DNA of 64,000 bases from Nitrospirillum amazonense (GTDB lineage: Bacteria; Pseudomonadota; Alphaproteobacteria; Azospirillales; Azospirillaceae), in assembly GCF_007828035.1 (NCBI RefSeq), contig NZ_VITV01000001.1, forward strand, positions 248,001-312,000. Direction: 5' to 3'. Positions within the stretch are counted from its first letter, which is position 1. Each line of letters starts with the position of its first letter. Made by a program: the position numbers and the translations under genes. The notes under the pieces were generated by a model, which searched no databases, was not told where the DNA came from, and worked only from the letters and a program-made list of their open reading frames with translations. Of this stretch, positions 27,804 through 36,312 are shown piece by piece.

Positions 27804-29000
27804 ATGACCCCAACGAACATCAATACCCATGTTGGCGACATCCATCACAGCGACTTCACGTTCGAGACCACGCCCCGCATCCTGGCCCAGGTGGGTGGGG
27901 CCGCGCGGCTGGGTGAGCTGGCGCGCGACCTGGGGGTGGGGCGCGTCTTCGTGGTCACCGATCCCGGCCTGGTAAAGGCCGGGGTGGTGGAGCCGGCCTT
28001 GGCCGGCCTGCGTGCCGCCGGCATCGAGACCGTGCTGTATACCGAGGTGCAGGCCGACCCGCCGGAGGCAGTGGTGCTGCACGCCGTGGCCGCAGCCCGC
28101 GCATCCCAGGCGGATGCCGTCATCGGCCTGGGCGGCGGCAGTTCCCTGGACACGGCCAAGCTGGTGGCCCTGCTGGCCGGCCATCCGCAAAACCTGCCCG
28201 ACATCTATGGCATCAACCTGGCGCGCGGCCCCCGGCTGAAGCTGATCCAGGTGCCGACCACGGCGGGCACGGGCTCGGAGGTGACGGCCATCGCCATCGT
28301 CACCACGCCCAGCCATGAGAAGAAGGGCGTGGTCAGCCCCCTGCTCTATCCCGACGCCGCCGTGCTGGACGCGACGCTGACCCTGGGCCTGCCCCCGGCG
28401 GTGACGGCCATGACCGGCATAGACGCCATGGTGCACGCCATCGAGGCCTACACCAGCCGGCTGAAGAAGAACCCCCTGTCCGACAGCCTGGCCACCCGGG
28501 CGCTGATGCTGCTGTATGCCAACCTGCCCCGGGTGCTGGCCGACGGCCGCGACGTGACGGCCCGCGCCGCCATGCTGCAGGGTTCGCTACTGGCCGGCAT
28601 GGCGTTCGCCAATGCGCCGGTGGCGGCGGTGCACGCCCTTGCCTATCCCCTGGGCGGCCATTTCCATGTGCCGCACGGCCACAGCAACGCCCTGGTGCTG
28701 GCCCCCGTCCTGGCGTTCAACCGCAGCCATGCGGAACAGGCCTATGCCGAGCTGGGCCGATTGATCGACCCGGCGTTGAGCGGCGCCGACGACCCCGCCG
28801 CCTCTCACGGTTTCGTGGACGCCATGACCCGCCTGGTCGGCGCCATGCCCTTCGGCCGGCGCCTGGCGGACGTGGGCGTCACCGCCGGTCACATCCCCCT
28901 GCTGGCGGCGGACGCGATGAAGGTGCAGCGCCTGCTGGTCAACAACCCCCGACCCGTCACCCTGGACGACGCCGTGGCCCTGTACAGCGCCGTCCTCTGA
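27804..29000 (+). CDS. Iron-containing alcohol dehydrogenase
   Basis: A 398-aa NAD(P)-dependent group III alcohol dehydrogenase. The nucleotide-binding GLGGGSSLDTAK is at about 109-120, and PTTAGTGSEVT follows. The metal ligands sit in GIDAMVHAIEAYTS (Asp and His) and in the HVPHGHSNAL region. ATG 27804 is preceded by a strong AGGAGG site. The gene runs divergently from tag. The substrate could be a primary alcohol, lactaldehyde or a similar compound; it is not resolvable here. Confidence 0.88.
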   Translation: MTPTNINTHVGDIHHSDFTFETTPRILAQVGGAARLGELARDLGVGRVFVVTDPGLVKAGVVEPALAGLRAAGIETVLYTEVQADPPEAVVLHAVAAARASQADAVIGLGGGSSLDTAKLVALLAGHPQNLPDIYGINLARGPRLKLIQVPTTAGTGSEVTAIAIVTTPSHEKKGVVSPLLYPDAAVLDATLTLGLPPAVTAMTGIDAMVHAIEAYTSRLKKNPLSDSLATRALMLLYANLPRVLADGRDVTARAAMLQGSLLAGMAFANAPVAAVHALAYPLGGHFHVPHGHSNALVLAPVLAFNRSHAEQAYAELGRLIDPALSGADDPAASHGFVDAMTRLVGAMPFGRRLADVGVTAGHIPLLAADAMKVQRLLVNNPRPVTLDDAVALYSAVL

Positions 29001-29029
29001 TCCCTTGAAAAAGAGCGTTCCCTTCGCCC

Positions 29030-29368
29030 ATGACACCGACCCTGTCGCCCGCCGCCCGTCGCCGCTTGTTCCGCAACGTGCTGGCCTTTTTCATCACCCT
29101 GGTCGCCGTCTGCGTGGCGGCGGGGCTTATCGGCGGCACCATGGCCGTGGTGCTGGTGCTGCGCCTGGTGTTCGGCATCGGCGCCCTGTGTTCCGGCGTA
29201 TGGATGTTCTTTCTGCTGGCACGCCAAATGATCCGCAACGGCCGCCCGCCCCATCCCTTCTTCTATGGCGGCTACGCCATCATCCTGGGCTGCCTGGGCG
29301 GCGTGGCGGTGCTGGGCGTCCTGATGCTGCTTCAGGTGGCGCAGCAGTTTTCCGGGGGCACGCCCTGA
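29030..29368 (+). CDS. Small integral membrane protein of unknown function
   Basis: A 112-residue protein with three predicted membrane helices (about 16-36, 38-64 and 78-103), a basic N-terminus (RRRLFR) and the short loop NGRPPHPFFYGG. It follows the alcohol dehydrogenase by 29 bases on the same strand and could be co-transcribed. I do not recognise a family. Confidence 0.55.
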   Translation: MTPTLSPAARRRLFRNVLAFFITLVAVCVAAGLIGGTMAVVLVLRLVFGIGALCSGVWMFFLLARQMIRNGRPPHPFFYGGYAIILGCLGGVAVLGVLMLLQVAQQFSGGTP

Positions 29369-29634
29369 TCTATCCCCAAGGCGGCAAATCGCCTCAGCCG
29401 GACCGGATAGCCAGGATGATCTAGTTGCCGGTGGGCATATGAACATTTTCCAGTAGAGCGGACAAAATGTGGAGCCGGTGGCGACACCATTTTGCCATCA
29501 ATCCTTGGCCTCATTGGCGGCGATGGCCGAGTGATTGGCGATTACCTGCGTTATGTATGACGGGAACTTGCCGTCTTCTTCGTAACAAGGGTGGCGCCAA
29601 TGATATCGGCCCCGTCAAACCAAGAGGTGACCCC

Positions 29635-29979
29635 ATGAAGTCCGTCATGAAGTCCGCCCGTGCCACCGTCAGCGCCGCCGCCCTGGCCGTGGCCCTGGCC
29701 GGTGGCCTGTTCATCGCCGGCGCCGGCACAGCCAACGCCCAGGTGGGCGTGGACCTGTGGGTGCGCGAGGCCCCGCCGCCGCCGCGCCATGAGGTGATTC
29801 CCCCGCCGCCGGAACCCGGCCATGTCTGGGTGGGCGGCCACTGGGCCTGGCATGACCGCTGGGATTGGGAGGAAGGCCATTACGCCGCCCCGCCCCATCC
29901 TCACGCCCATTGGGTGCCCGGCCACTGGCGGACCCGCCCCGACGGCCGCCACATGTGGGTCGAGGGCCACTGGCGCTGA
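29635..29979 (+). CDS. Exported YXWGXW-type repeat protein
   Basis: A 114-aa protein with signal peptide 1-36 (ending ANA). A Pro-rich linker (EAPPPPRHEVIPPPPEPG) follows, then repeated Trp/Gly/His units: HVWVGGHW, WDWEEGHY, HWVPGHW and HMWVEGHW. This matches the WxxGxW/YXWGXW repeat family of small secreted proteobacterial proteins of unknown role. GAGGTG lies just before ATG 29635. Its terminator is at 30021-30056. Confidence 0.75.
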   Translation: MKSVMKSARATVSAAALAVALAGGLFIAGAGTANAQVGVDLWVREAPPPPRHEVIPPPPEPGHVWVGGHWAWHDRWDWEEGHYAAPPHPHAHWVPGHWRTRPDGRHMWVEGHWR

Positions 29980-30020
29980 CCTGTGCGCCAGTCCTTTGAC
30001 TGGCACCACGGCTGAATGAG

Positions 30021-30058
30021 AAAGGGCGGCATCCGGTTGACCGGTGCCGCCCTTTTCC
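30021..30058 (+). terminator. Intrinsic terminator after the YXWGXW protein gene
   Basis: An 11-bp stem (30021-30031 with 30045-30055) with an inner CCGG/CCGG helix, followed by T residues. The A-rich left arm means it can also act on the minus strand for the convergent gene ending at 30091. Confidence 0.8.
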
Positions 30059-30090
30059 CATGCCCTCTTTTCCAGGCCCTCGGCCAAGCC

Positions 30091-30624
30091 TCAGCGGCGG
30101 CGGAAAGCGACGGCACCCAAGACCCGGTACCCCATGGAGGCGCTGAAGCGCTGGGTGGCGCGCTTGGTCGCCTCCTCCGCCGTGTCGGCCCCCACCAGAT
30201 AAACGCGGCCGGATACCCAATCGTCGACATAATCCGACGGCGCCATGCGGGCGGTCGCCGTCTCGCCGAAATCGGGGTTGGAGATGGTCAGTTCCCAGAA
30301 GTGCTGCGCGTTCAGGGTCTGACGGTCCAGCAGGACCAGGGGCTGCAGCCGCCGCTCGCGCAGGGCCTTGCGCTCCTTGTCCAGGTTGTCCAGTTCTTCG
30401 CGCAGTTCCTCCAACGTGGCGGTCACCGTGTCCATGGTGTTGGTGATCTGCTCCAGCTCACCGGAGGTGCCGTCGATCTCCTGCCGGAACTGGGCCACCA
30501 GGGCCTCGCGCTTCTCCAGTTGGCGGCTCAGTTCCAGCCGGCGCACCGTCAGTTCGCGCCACTGGCGGAACAGCAGCGCCGCCAGCAGGCCGATCATCAA
30601 CAGCATCAGCCAACCCAGTTCCAT
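30091..30624 (-). CDS. Membrane-anchored coiled-coil protein, paralogue B
   Basis: A 177-residue protein of unknown function. The N-terminal membrane helix is at about 3-20 (LGWLMLLMIGLLAALLF), followed by a long charged coiled coil (about 22-95). A C-terminal domain of about 75 residues contains MAPSDYVDDWVSGRVYLV and the end FRRR. The C-terminal domain resembles that of the gene directly upstream, so the pair look like tandem duplicates. The ATG at 30624 overlaps the upstream stop as TGATG, a sign of translational coupling. Confidence 0.6.
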   Translation of the reverse strand: MELGWLMLLMIGLLAALLFRQWRELTVRRLELSRQLEKREALVAQFRQEIDGTSGELEQITNTMDTVTATLEELREELDNLDKERKALRERRLQPLVLLDRQTLNAQHFWELTISNPDFGETATARMAPSDYVDDWVSGRVYLVGADTAEEATKRATQRFSASMGYRVLGAVAFRRR

Positions 30625-31130
30625 CACGCCCCCCGACGGAAGCCGGTGGGGCGCAAGGGGCCCTTTTCCGGGAAGTGCATTTCAATCTGGCGCCGGGCGG
30701 CGGCTTCCGATTCAGCCCAGATGCTGCCGCGGTGGTCGACACCGCGCAGAGCGGGCGGCAGCTCGCGTCCTGGTTCCACCGTGGCCGACGGCATGAGGTT
30801 GCAGGCATACTCCTCCTTGTCCTTGGAGGGCTCGCCGATTTGGTGCAGGACGTAGAAGTCGCGGGCGCGCATCTCGTTGTTGTCGACGCGCAGCTGGGAA
30901 ATGGCCATGCGCATCTTGGCGGCATCCGCCCGCTTGGAGCCGAGCGCCATGCGCTGCTGTTCCAGGAAGGACAGAACCTGCGTCTTCTCGTTGGAGACGG
31001 CGCGCATCTTGTCGGTGGAGGAGCCCAGCGACTTGCGCAGGCGCAATTCCACGGTCTGCCGCCACAGCCACAGCAGAATGGCGGCCAGCAGTAGCAGGGC
31101 GGAAAACCCCATCAGGATTTGGATCAGCAT
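30624..31130 (-). CDS. Membrane-anchored coiled-coil protein, paralogue A
   Basis: A 168-residue protein of unknown function with the same layout as the following gene. It has a membrane helix at about 3-25 (QILMGFSALLLLAAILLWLW), a coiled coil (about 28-88), then a domain with DFYVLHQIGEPS, ACNLMPSATVEPG and the terminal FRRGA. ATG 31130 is preceded by a GGGGA site; the longer frame to 31247 overlaps the DUF1467 gene and lacks conservation-like features. Shared pattern with its partner: (H/D)F(W/Y)-x-L, M-x-P-S, A-x-x-EA, and FRR at the end. Confidence 0.6.
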   Translation of the reverse strand: MLIQILMGFSALLLLAAILLWLWRQTVELRLRKSLGSSTDKMRAVSNEKTQVLSFLEQQRMALGSKRADAAKMRMAISQLRVDNNEMRARDFYVLHQIGEPSKDKEEYACNLMPSATVEPGRELPPALRGVDHRGSIWAESEAAARRQIEMHFPEKGPLRPTGFRRGA

Positions 31131-31191
31131 TCCCCAGACGACCAAACCGGCCCGTGCCAACCGCCGACCGGCCGCGCCAACCCCACCCGCC

Positions 31192-31455
31192 TCAAGAAGG
31201 GGCGTTCCCCGGGGGATCGAACAGCTGATCGTAGTTAATGAGGCCAAAATGAAAAACAGCCCAGACGAGCCCGAGAATTACCGCTGAAATCAGGCTCGTC
31301 CATATGAATTTGCGCTTGAGATCGGGAAATACCGGGGCGCCGGGATCGTTGCCCTTTTGCGGGCTGTCATCGCGCCGCACGCCAATGGGCAGCACCGCGA
31401 ACAGAACCACCCACCACAGCGTGAAATAGACCGCGACCAGCGTGACCAGGCTCAT
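31192..31455 (-). CDS. DUF1467 family membrane protein
   Basis: An 87-residue protein with two membrane helices (about 5-23 and 57-76) joined by a polar loop containing LPIGVRRDD and GAPVFPDLKRKF, the conserved DUF1467 pattern. Its function is unknown. In alphaproteobacteria this gene often sits beside rnj, as here (96 bases downstream). ATG 31455 or the upstream ATG at 31467 could be the start. Confidence 0.75.
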   Translation of the reverse strand: MSLVTLVAVYFTLWWVVLFAVLPIGVRRDDSPQKGNDPGAPVFPDLKRKFIWTSLISAVILGLVWAVFHFGLINYDQLFDPPGNAPS

Positions 31456-31551
31456 GACGCTTCCCATCCCGTGGGCCCGTGATCAGCGCAAAGAAACGCG
31501 CGCACGGGCCGTTTTGGCGGCGTCCCAGGGGCGCCGCTTCCCCTGTCCGGC

Positions 31552-33216
31552 CTACACCCGCACCAGGTGTACCTCGGTCACCGGCTTTCGGCCTTGCGCC
31601 GCATGGAAGGTGCGGCGCACCGCCAGCCGCGCGGCCTCGGTCACGGCCACATCGTCACGCCGCTCCGCCTCGGCCAGCTTATCGACCGCTTGGCCGATGC
31701 CTTTGACCAGCCCCTCGATGAACAGCGCGTCCTCTTCCCCGTCCAGCAGGCCGATGACCGACAGCTTCGGGTCCGCCAGCAGCTCGGTATCGTCCATCAC
31801 CAGCGTGACGACCGCCGCGCCGTTGAAGACCATGCGGTTGCGGGTACGCAGCAGATTTCCGCCCAGGGGCACGAGGCGGCGACCGTCCAGGCACAACTTG
31901 CCCGAGGGCACGGTGCCGATGATCTCCGGCTCGCCCGGACCGATGCGGATGACGACGCCATTCTCGGGCACCAGGGCGCGCGGCACCTGGCATTCCAGCG
32001 CCAGGTCGGCATGGGCCTTCAGGTGGCGCTGCTCGCCATGCACCGGCACGGCGAGGAAGGGGCGCACCCACTGGTACATCTGCGCCAGCTCATCCCGCGC
32101 CGGATGGCCGGAGACATGGACGTCGGCGTCGCTGGCCGTCACCACCTCGATGCCACGGCGGATCAGGCCGTTCTGCACCTTGGCGATGGCCTTCTCGTTG
32201 CCGGGGATCTCGCGGGAGGAAAAGACGACGACGTCGCCCGGCTCCAGGTCGATCTCCGGATGGTCGCCGTCGGCGATGCGGGCCAGGGCGGCGCGCGGCT
32301 CCCCCTGGCTGCCGGTGCAGATCAGCACCTGGGCCTCGCGCGGCAGATAGCCCACGTCATGCTCGGTGACGAAGGGCGGTAGGTCCTTGAGATAGCCGGT
32401 GGCGCGCGCCGCCTCGTTGATGCGGCGCAGGCTGCGGCCCACCAGGGCCACCTGGCGATCGTGCGCGGCGGCGGCCTTGGCGATGGAATGCAGGCGGGCG
32501 ACGTTGGTGGCGAAGCAGGCCACGGCCACACGGCGACCGGGGTAGCGGCCAATCAGCTCCTCCAGTCCCACGGCGACCGTGCCCTCTGAACCCGAGGTGC
32601 CGGGCACGGTGGCGTTGGTGCTGTCGCAGACCAAGGCGGTGACCCCCTGGTGGCCCAGGGCGATCAGCGCCGCCTCGTCCACCGGCGCGCCCACGCGGGG
32701 ATCGGGGTCCAGCTTCCAGTCTCCGGTGTGCAGGACCGTGCCGCCGGCGGTGCGGATGACCAGGGCGTTCGGCTCGGGGATGGAATGGGTGAGGCTGATC
32801 AGCTCGATATCGAAGGGGCCGACCTGGAAGCGGCCGGACAGCGGCACCTCGATGATCTGCACCAGGCCGCTGAACTCCGTCTCGCGCAGCTTGGCGCGTA
32901 GCACGGCCGCGGTGAAAGGGGTGGCGTAGACGGGGCAGCGCAGCTCCGTCCACAGGTACTGCACGGCACCCAGGTGGTCTTCATGCGCGTGGGTCAGCAC
33001 CAGGCCCGCCAGATCCTCCCGCCGCTCGGCGATGAACTCGGGGTCCGGCATGACCACGTCCACGCCCGGCGCGGCATCATCGCCGAAGCTGACGCCCAGG
33101 TCGACCATCAGCCATTTACCGGCATGATGGTAGAGGTTGAGGTTCATACCGATTTCGCCGGACCCACCCAACGGCAGGAAATACAGGGCGTCGGGGGACA
33201 GCAAATCGTCGATCAT
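31552..33216 (-). CDS. rnj: Ribonuclease J
   Basis: A metallo-beta-lactamase-fold ribonuclease with 5' exonuclease and endonuclease activity in RNA processing and turnover. The 554-aa enzyme has the metal motif LTHAHEDHLGA (His76, His78, Asp80, His81), THSIPEPNALVI and LHTGDWKLDP. The beta-CASP region includes VCDSTNA and CTGSQGEPRAAL, with HVSGHPARDE and PVHGEQRHL further on. ATG 33216 begins MIDDLL; the frame upstream belongs to coaX. It lies 44 bases after coaX in the nuo-birA-coaX-rnj block. Confidence 0.92.
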   Translation of the reverse strand: MIDDLLSPDALYFLPLGGSGEIGMNLNLYHHAGKWLMVDLGVSFGDDAAPGVDVVMPDPEFIAERREDLAGLVLTHAHEDHLGAVQYLWTELRCPVYATPFTAAVLRAKLRETEFSGLVQIIEVPLSGRFQVGPFDIELISLTHSIPEPNALVIRTAGGTVLHTGDWKLDPDPRVGAPVDEAALIALGHQGVTALVCDSTNATVPGTSGSEGTVAVGLEELIGRYPGRRVAVACFATNVARLHSIAKAAAAHDRQVALVGRSLRRINEAARATGYLKDLPPFVTEHDVGYLPREAQVLICTGSQGEPRAALARIADGDHPEIDLEPGDVVVFSSREIPGNEKAIAKVQNGLIRRGIEVVTASDADVHVSGHPARDELAQMYQWVRPFLAVPVHGEQRHLKAHADLALECQVPRALVPENGVVIRIGPGEPEIIGTVPSGKLCLDGRRLVPLGGNLLRTRNRMVFNGAAVVTLVMDDTELLADPKLSVIGLLDGEEDALFIEGLVKGIGQAVDKLAEAERRDDVAVTEAARLAVRRTFHAAQGRKPVTEVHLVRV

Positions 33217-33260
33217 GGAAACCTGGAAAACGGGAAACGGCGGGACGGGCGAACGGGGCG

Positions 33261-34052
33261 TCAGCCCCCTGATTTGGCGTTGCGGCGATGGATGAGCAAG
33301 AGCCCGCGTAAGGTCAGGTCGCTGTCGATGTGGTCGACCATGCCCGTCTCCTCCGCGAACACCCGCACCATGCCGCCGGTGCCGATGACGGTGACGGGGG
33401 GCGTGCCGGTGGGCGACAGCTCCGCCTTGATACGGCGCAGCAAGCCCTCGATCATCGCGGTGTAACCCCAATACATACCGGACTGCATGGCACCCACCGT
33501 GCCGCGGCCGATGACGCGATCCGGCTTGGCGATGTCCACCTTGGGCAATTGGGCGGCCACGCGGTGCAGGGCGTCCAGCGACAGGGTGGGACCGGGGGCG
33601 ATGATGCCGCCGGCGAAGGCGCCATCGGCATCGACCACGTCGAAGGTGGTGCCGGTGCCGATATCCAGGACCACCAGCGGCGCCTTATATCGTTCCGTTG
33701 CCGCAACGGCGTTGACCAGACGATCGGCGCCGGCCTCGCGCGGGTTGTCGATGCGGATCTCAATGCCGACATCCACCGCCGGGTCACCGATGCGCATAGG
33801 CACGCAACCGAAATGATCCTTGCATAGCCGGATGAGGTCTGGTGTGGCCGCCGGCACGACGGAGGATAGGATGGCGGCGTTGACATCCCGGGCCACGAGG
33901 CCCTTCAGCGCCATGGCCGAGGTCAGCCACACCGCGTACTCGTCGGAGGTGCGGCGGCTGTCGGTGGAGATGCGCCAGCGGCCCCGGGGCGTGTCGCCGT
34001 CATAGATGGCGAAAACCACGTTGGTGTTGCCGGCGTCGATGGCGAGCAGCAT
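33261..34052 (-). CDS. coaX: Type III pantothenate kinase
   Basis: First step of coenzyme A synthesis, pantothenate to 4'-phosphopantothenate. The 263-aa ASKHA-fold kinase has LLAIDAGNTNVVFAIYDG at the start, GADRLVNAVAA near 108, VVLDIGTGTTFDVVDADG near 130, and FAGGIIAPG. This type is feedback-insensitive to CoA and needs a monovalent cation. It lies between birA and rnj, co-directional, 17 bases after birA. Confidence 0.92.
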   Translation of the reverse strand: MLLAIDAGNTNVVFAIYDGDTPRGRWRISTDSRRTSDEYAVWLTSAMALKGLVARDVNAAILSSVVPAATPDLIRLCKDHFGCVPMRIGDPAVDVGIEIRIDNPREAGADRLVNAVAATERYKAPLVVLDIGTGTTFDVVDADGAFAGGIIAPGPTLSLDALHRVAAQLPKVDIAKPDRVIGRGTVGAMQSGMYWGYTAMIEGLLRRIKAELSPTGTPPVTVIGTGGMVRVFAEETGMVDHIDSDLTLRGLLLIHRRNAKSGG

Positions 34053-34069
34053 GGGGCGGGCTCCCTGTC

Positions 34070-34858
34070 TCAGGCGGTCTGCCGGGCAGCATGGGGGAAA
34101 AAGACGTCCCCGGCTGTGACTTTCACCAGCCCCTGGGGCGTTTCCACCAGCAGCGCGCCATCAGCGTCCAGATCGACCAGGCGGCCCTCGAAGCTGCGGT
34201 CGTGCAGGCGGACGGTGACGGGGCCGCCGATGCCCTGGGCAGCGTTCAGCCAGGCGGCGCGCACGGGCGCGAAGCCATAGTCCTGCCAGCGGCGGTACCA
34301 GCGGTCAAAGGTGCAAGCGTAGGCCGCCATGACCAGATCCGGCTCCACATCCGCGCCCTGGGCCAGCAGCGAGGTTGTGGCGTAGCCCGGGGTGTCCGGA
34401 TGGTGTCGAACATTCATGCCCATGCCGACCGCCACCCAGGCGACGCCGCCGTCCGTCTCGGCCTCGGATTCCAGCAGGATCCCGGCGATCTTGGCGCCAT
34501 CGACCAGGACATCATTGGGCCATTTCAGCTTGGGTGCCGCGGCGACCAGGCCATCCACCGCCTCCCCCGCCGCCAGGGCGGTGACGAAGGACAGCTCGGC
34601 CGCCCGCTGTGGCGTGCCGCCGGGCCGCAGCAACAAGGTGCAATAGAGATTGCCGGGCTCGGAAGTCCAGGACCGGCCGCGCCGGCCCCGGCCCGCCTCT
34701 TGACGAACGGCCCGCACCAGCGTGCCTTCCGGCGCGCCAGAACGGGCCATGTCCTTGACGATGTCGTTGGTGCTGCCGCAACGCTCCAGCACCGTCGGCC
34801 GGATCCACTCCGGCAGACGGTGGGGCGGGGCGCTGGGGGTCAGCGCCCGCCCGCTCAA
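34070..34858 (-). CDS. birA: Biotin--[acetyl-CoA-carboxylase] ligase, no DNA-binding domain
   Basis: Attaches biotin to the acetyl-CoA carboxylase carrier protein and other carboxylases. The 262-aa enzyme has the biotinyl-adenylate loop GRGRRGRSW (near 56-64), [18 protein letters not shown] and a small C-terminal SH3-like domain. There is no N-terminal helix-turn-helix, so it is a class I ligase rather than a bifunctional repressor. The start overlaps the nuoN stop by four bases (ATGA), indicating coupling. Confidence 0.92.
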   Translation of the reverse strand: MSGRALTPSAPPHRLPEWIRPTVLERCGSTNDIVKDMARSGAPEGTLVRAVRQEAGRGRRGRSWTSEPGNLYCTLLLRPGGTPQRAAELSFVTALAAGEAVDGLVAAAPKLKWPNDVLVDGAKIAGILLESEAETDGGVAWVAVGMGMNVRHHPDTPGYATTSLLAQGADVEPDLVMAAYACTFDRWYRRWQDYGFAPVRAAWLNAAQGIGGPVTVRLHDRSFEGRLVDLDADGALLVETPQGLVKVTAGDVFFPHAARQTA

Positions 34859-36294
34859 TGGAACAGGCTGGCGGCGGCGGCGGCGGCGCTGTTCAGCACC
34901 GGGGTGCCGATCACCAGGGCCACCGGGAACACCACCAGGGCGGTGGCGGTGACGACCCAGGACAGGCCGGCCGTGGGGCGATCCAGCGGCTCCTTCACGT
35001 CGTCGAACCAGGAGACCTTACAGATCTTCAGGTAGTAGTAGAGGCTGATGCCGCTGGTCAGCGCCATGATGATGGACAGCGGGTACAGCCCGGCCTTCCA
35101 CGCGGCCATGAACACCAGCAGCTTGCCGAAGAAACCGGCCGCCGGCGGCACGCCCGCCATGGAGAACATGAAGACGGCCAGTGCCAGGGCCAGCATGGGA
35201 TTGGTCTTGGAGAGGCCCGCCAAGTCGGCGATCTCTTCCACGGCCTTACCTTTCTGGCGCATGCCGATGATGATGGCGAAGGTACCGACGGTCATCACCA
35301 GGTAGATCGCCATGTAGATCAGCACGGCCTGCACGCCCTCGGCGGTGCCGGCCGCCACGCCGACCAGGGCGTAGCCGATGTTGGCGATGGAGCTGTAGGC
35401 CATCAGGCGCTTGATATTGCTCTGGCGGATGGCCGCCAGCGAGCCGACCACCATGGAGGCGACGGAGCAGAACTCGATCACCTGGCGCCACTGCGGCAGC
35501 AGGGAACCGAAGGGGCCTTCCAGCACGCGGATGAACAGGCAGATGGCGGCCACCTTGGGGGCCACGGCGAAAAAGGCCGTGACCGGGGTGGGGGCGCCCT
35601 CGTACACGTCCGGCGTCCACATGTGGAAGGGCACGGCGGAGATCTTGAAGGCCAGGCCGGCGGCCACGAACACCAGGCCGACGATGACGCCCAGGGGCGC
35701 CGGGCCAGCCTGCAAGACCTGGGCGATGGTGATGAAGTTGGTGGTGCCGGCGAAGCCATAGATCAGGCTGATGCCATACAGCAGCATGCCGGAGGACAGG
35801 GCACCCAGCACGAAGTACTTCAGGCCGGCCTCGGTGCTCTTGGCGTAATCGCGGCGGAAGGACGCGATGACGTAGAGCGACAGGCTCTGCAGCTCCAGGC
35901 CGACATAAAGGGTCAGCAGGTCGTTGGCCGACACCATCATCATCATGCCGACGGTCGCCAGCAGCATGAGCACCGGATATTCGAACCGGTCCATGTCCTC
36001 ACGGGCGATGAAGTTCTGGGCGATGATGATGGACAGGCCGGTGCCCAGCAGGACCAGCAGCTTGGAGAAGACGGCGAAGCCGTCGGTGATGAACAGGCCG
36101 GAGAAGGCCACGTCGTAGCCTTCCTGGCGGACCAGCAGCACGGATGTCGCCACCAGCGCCACCACGGCCAGGCCGCTGACCAGGCGGGTGCCATTCTTGC
36201 CGCTGAACACACCCAGCATCAGCAGCGCCAGCGCCGCCACGGCCAGGAAGATCTCAGGCAGGGCCGGGATCAGATCGGTAAGGACAGGTTGCAT
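34855..36294 (-). CDS. nuoN: NADH-quinone oxidoreductase subunit N
   Basis: An antiporter-like proton-pumping subunit of complex I in the inner membrane. It has 479 aa and about 14 helices, with family blocks [34 protein letters not shown] and [15 protein letters not shown] and the key membrane Lys/Glu residues of this fold. It is the last nuo gene, 18 bases after nuoM, and is coupled to birA. Confidence 0.95.
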   Translation of the reverse strand: MQPVLTDLIPALPEIFLAVAALALLMLGVFSGKNGTRLVSGLAVVALVATSVLLVRQEGYDVAFSGLFITDGFAVFSKLLVLLGTGLSIIIAQNFIAREDMDRFEYPVLMLLATVGMMMMVSANDLLTLYVGLELQSLSLYVIASFRRDYAKSTEAGLKYFVLGALSSGMLLYGISLIYGFAGTTNFITIAQVLQAGPAPLGVIVGLVFVAAGLAFKISAVPFHMWTPDVYEGAPTPVTAFFAVAPKVAAICLFIRVLEGPFGSLLPQWRQVIEFCSVASMVVGSLAAIRQSNIKRLMAYSSIANIGYALVGVAAGTAEGVQAVLIYMAIYLVMTVGTFAIIIGMRQKGKAVEEIADLAGLSKTNPMLALALAVFMFSMAGVPPAAGFFGKLLVFMAAWKAGLYPLSIIMALTSGISLYYYLKICKVSWFDDVKEPLDRPTAGLSWVVTATALVVFPVALVIGTPVLNSAAAAAASLFH

Positions 36295-36312
36295 GGATCG
36301 TTTCCCGCTGGA

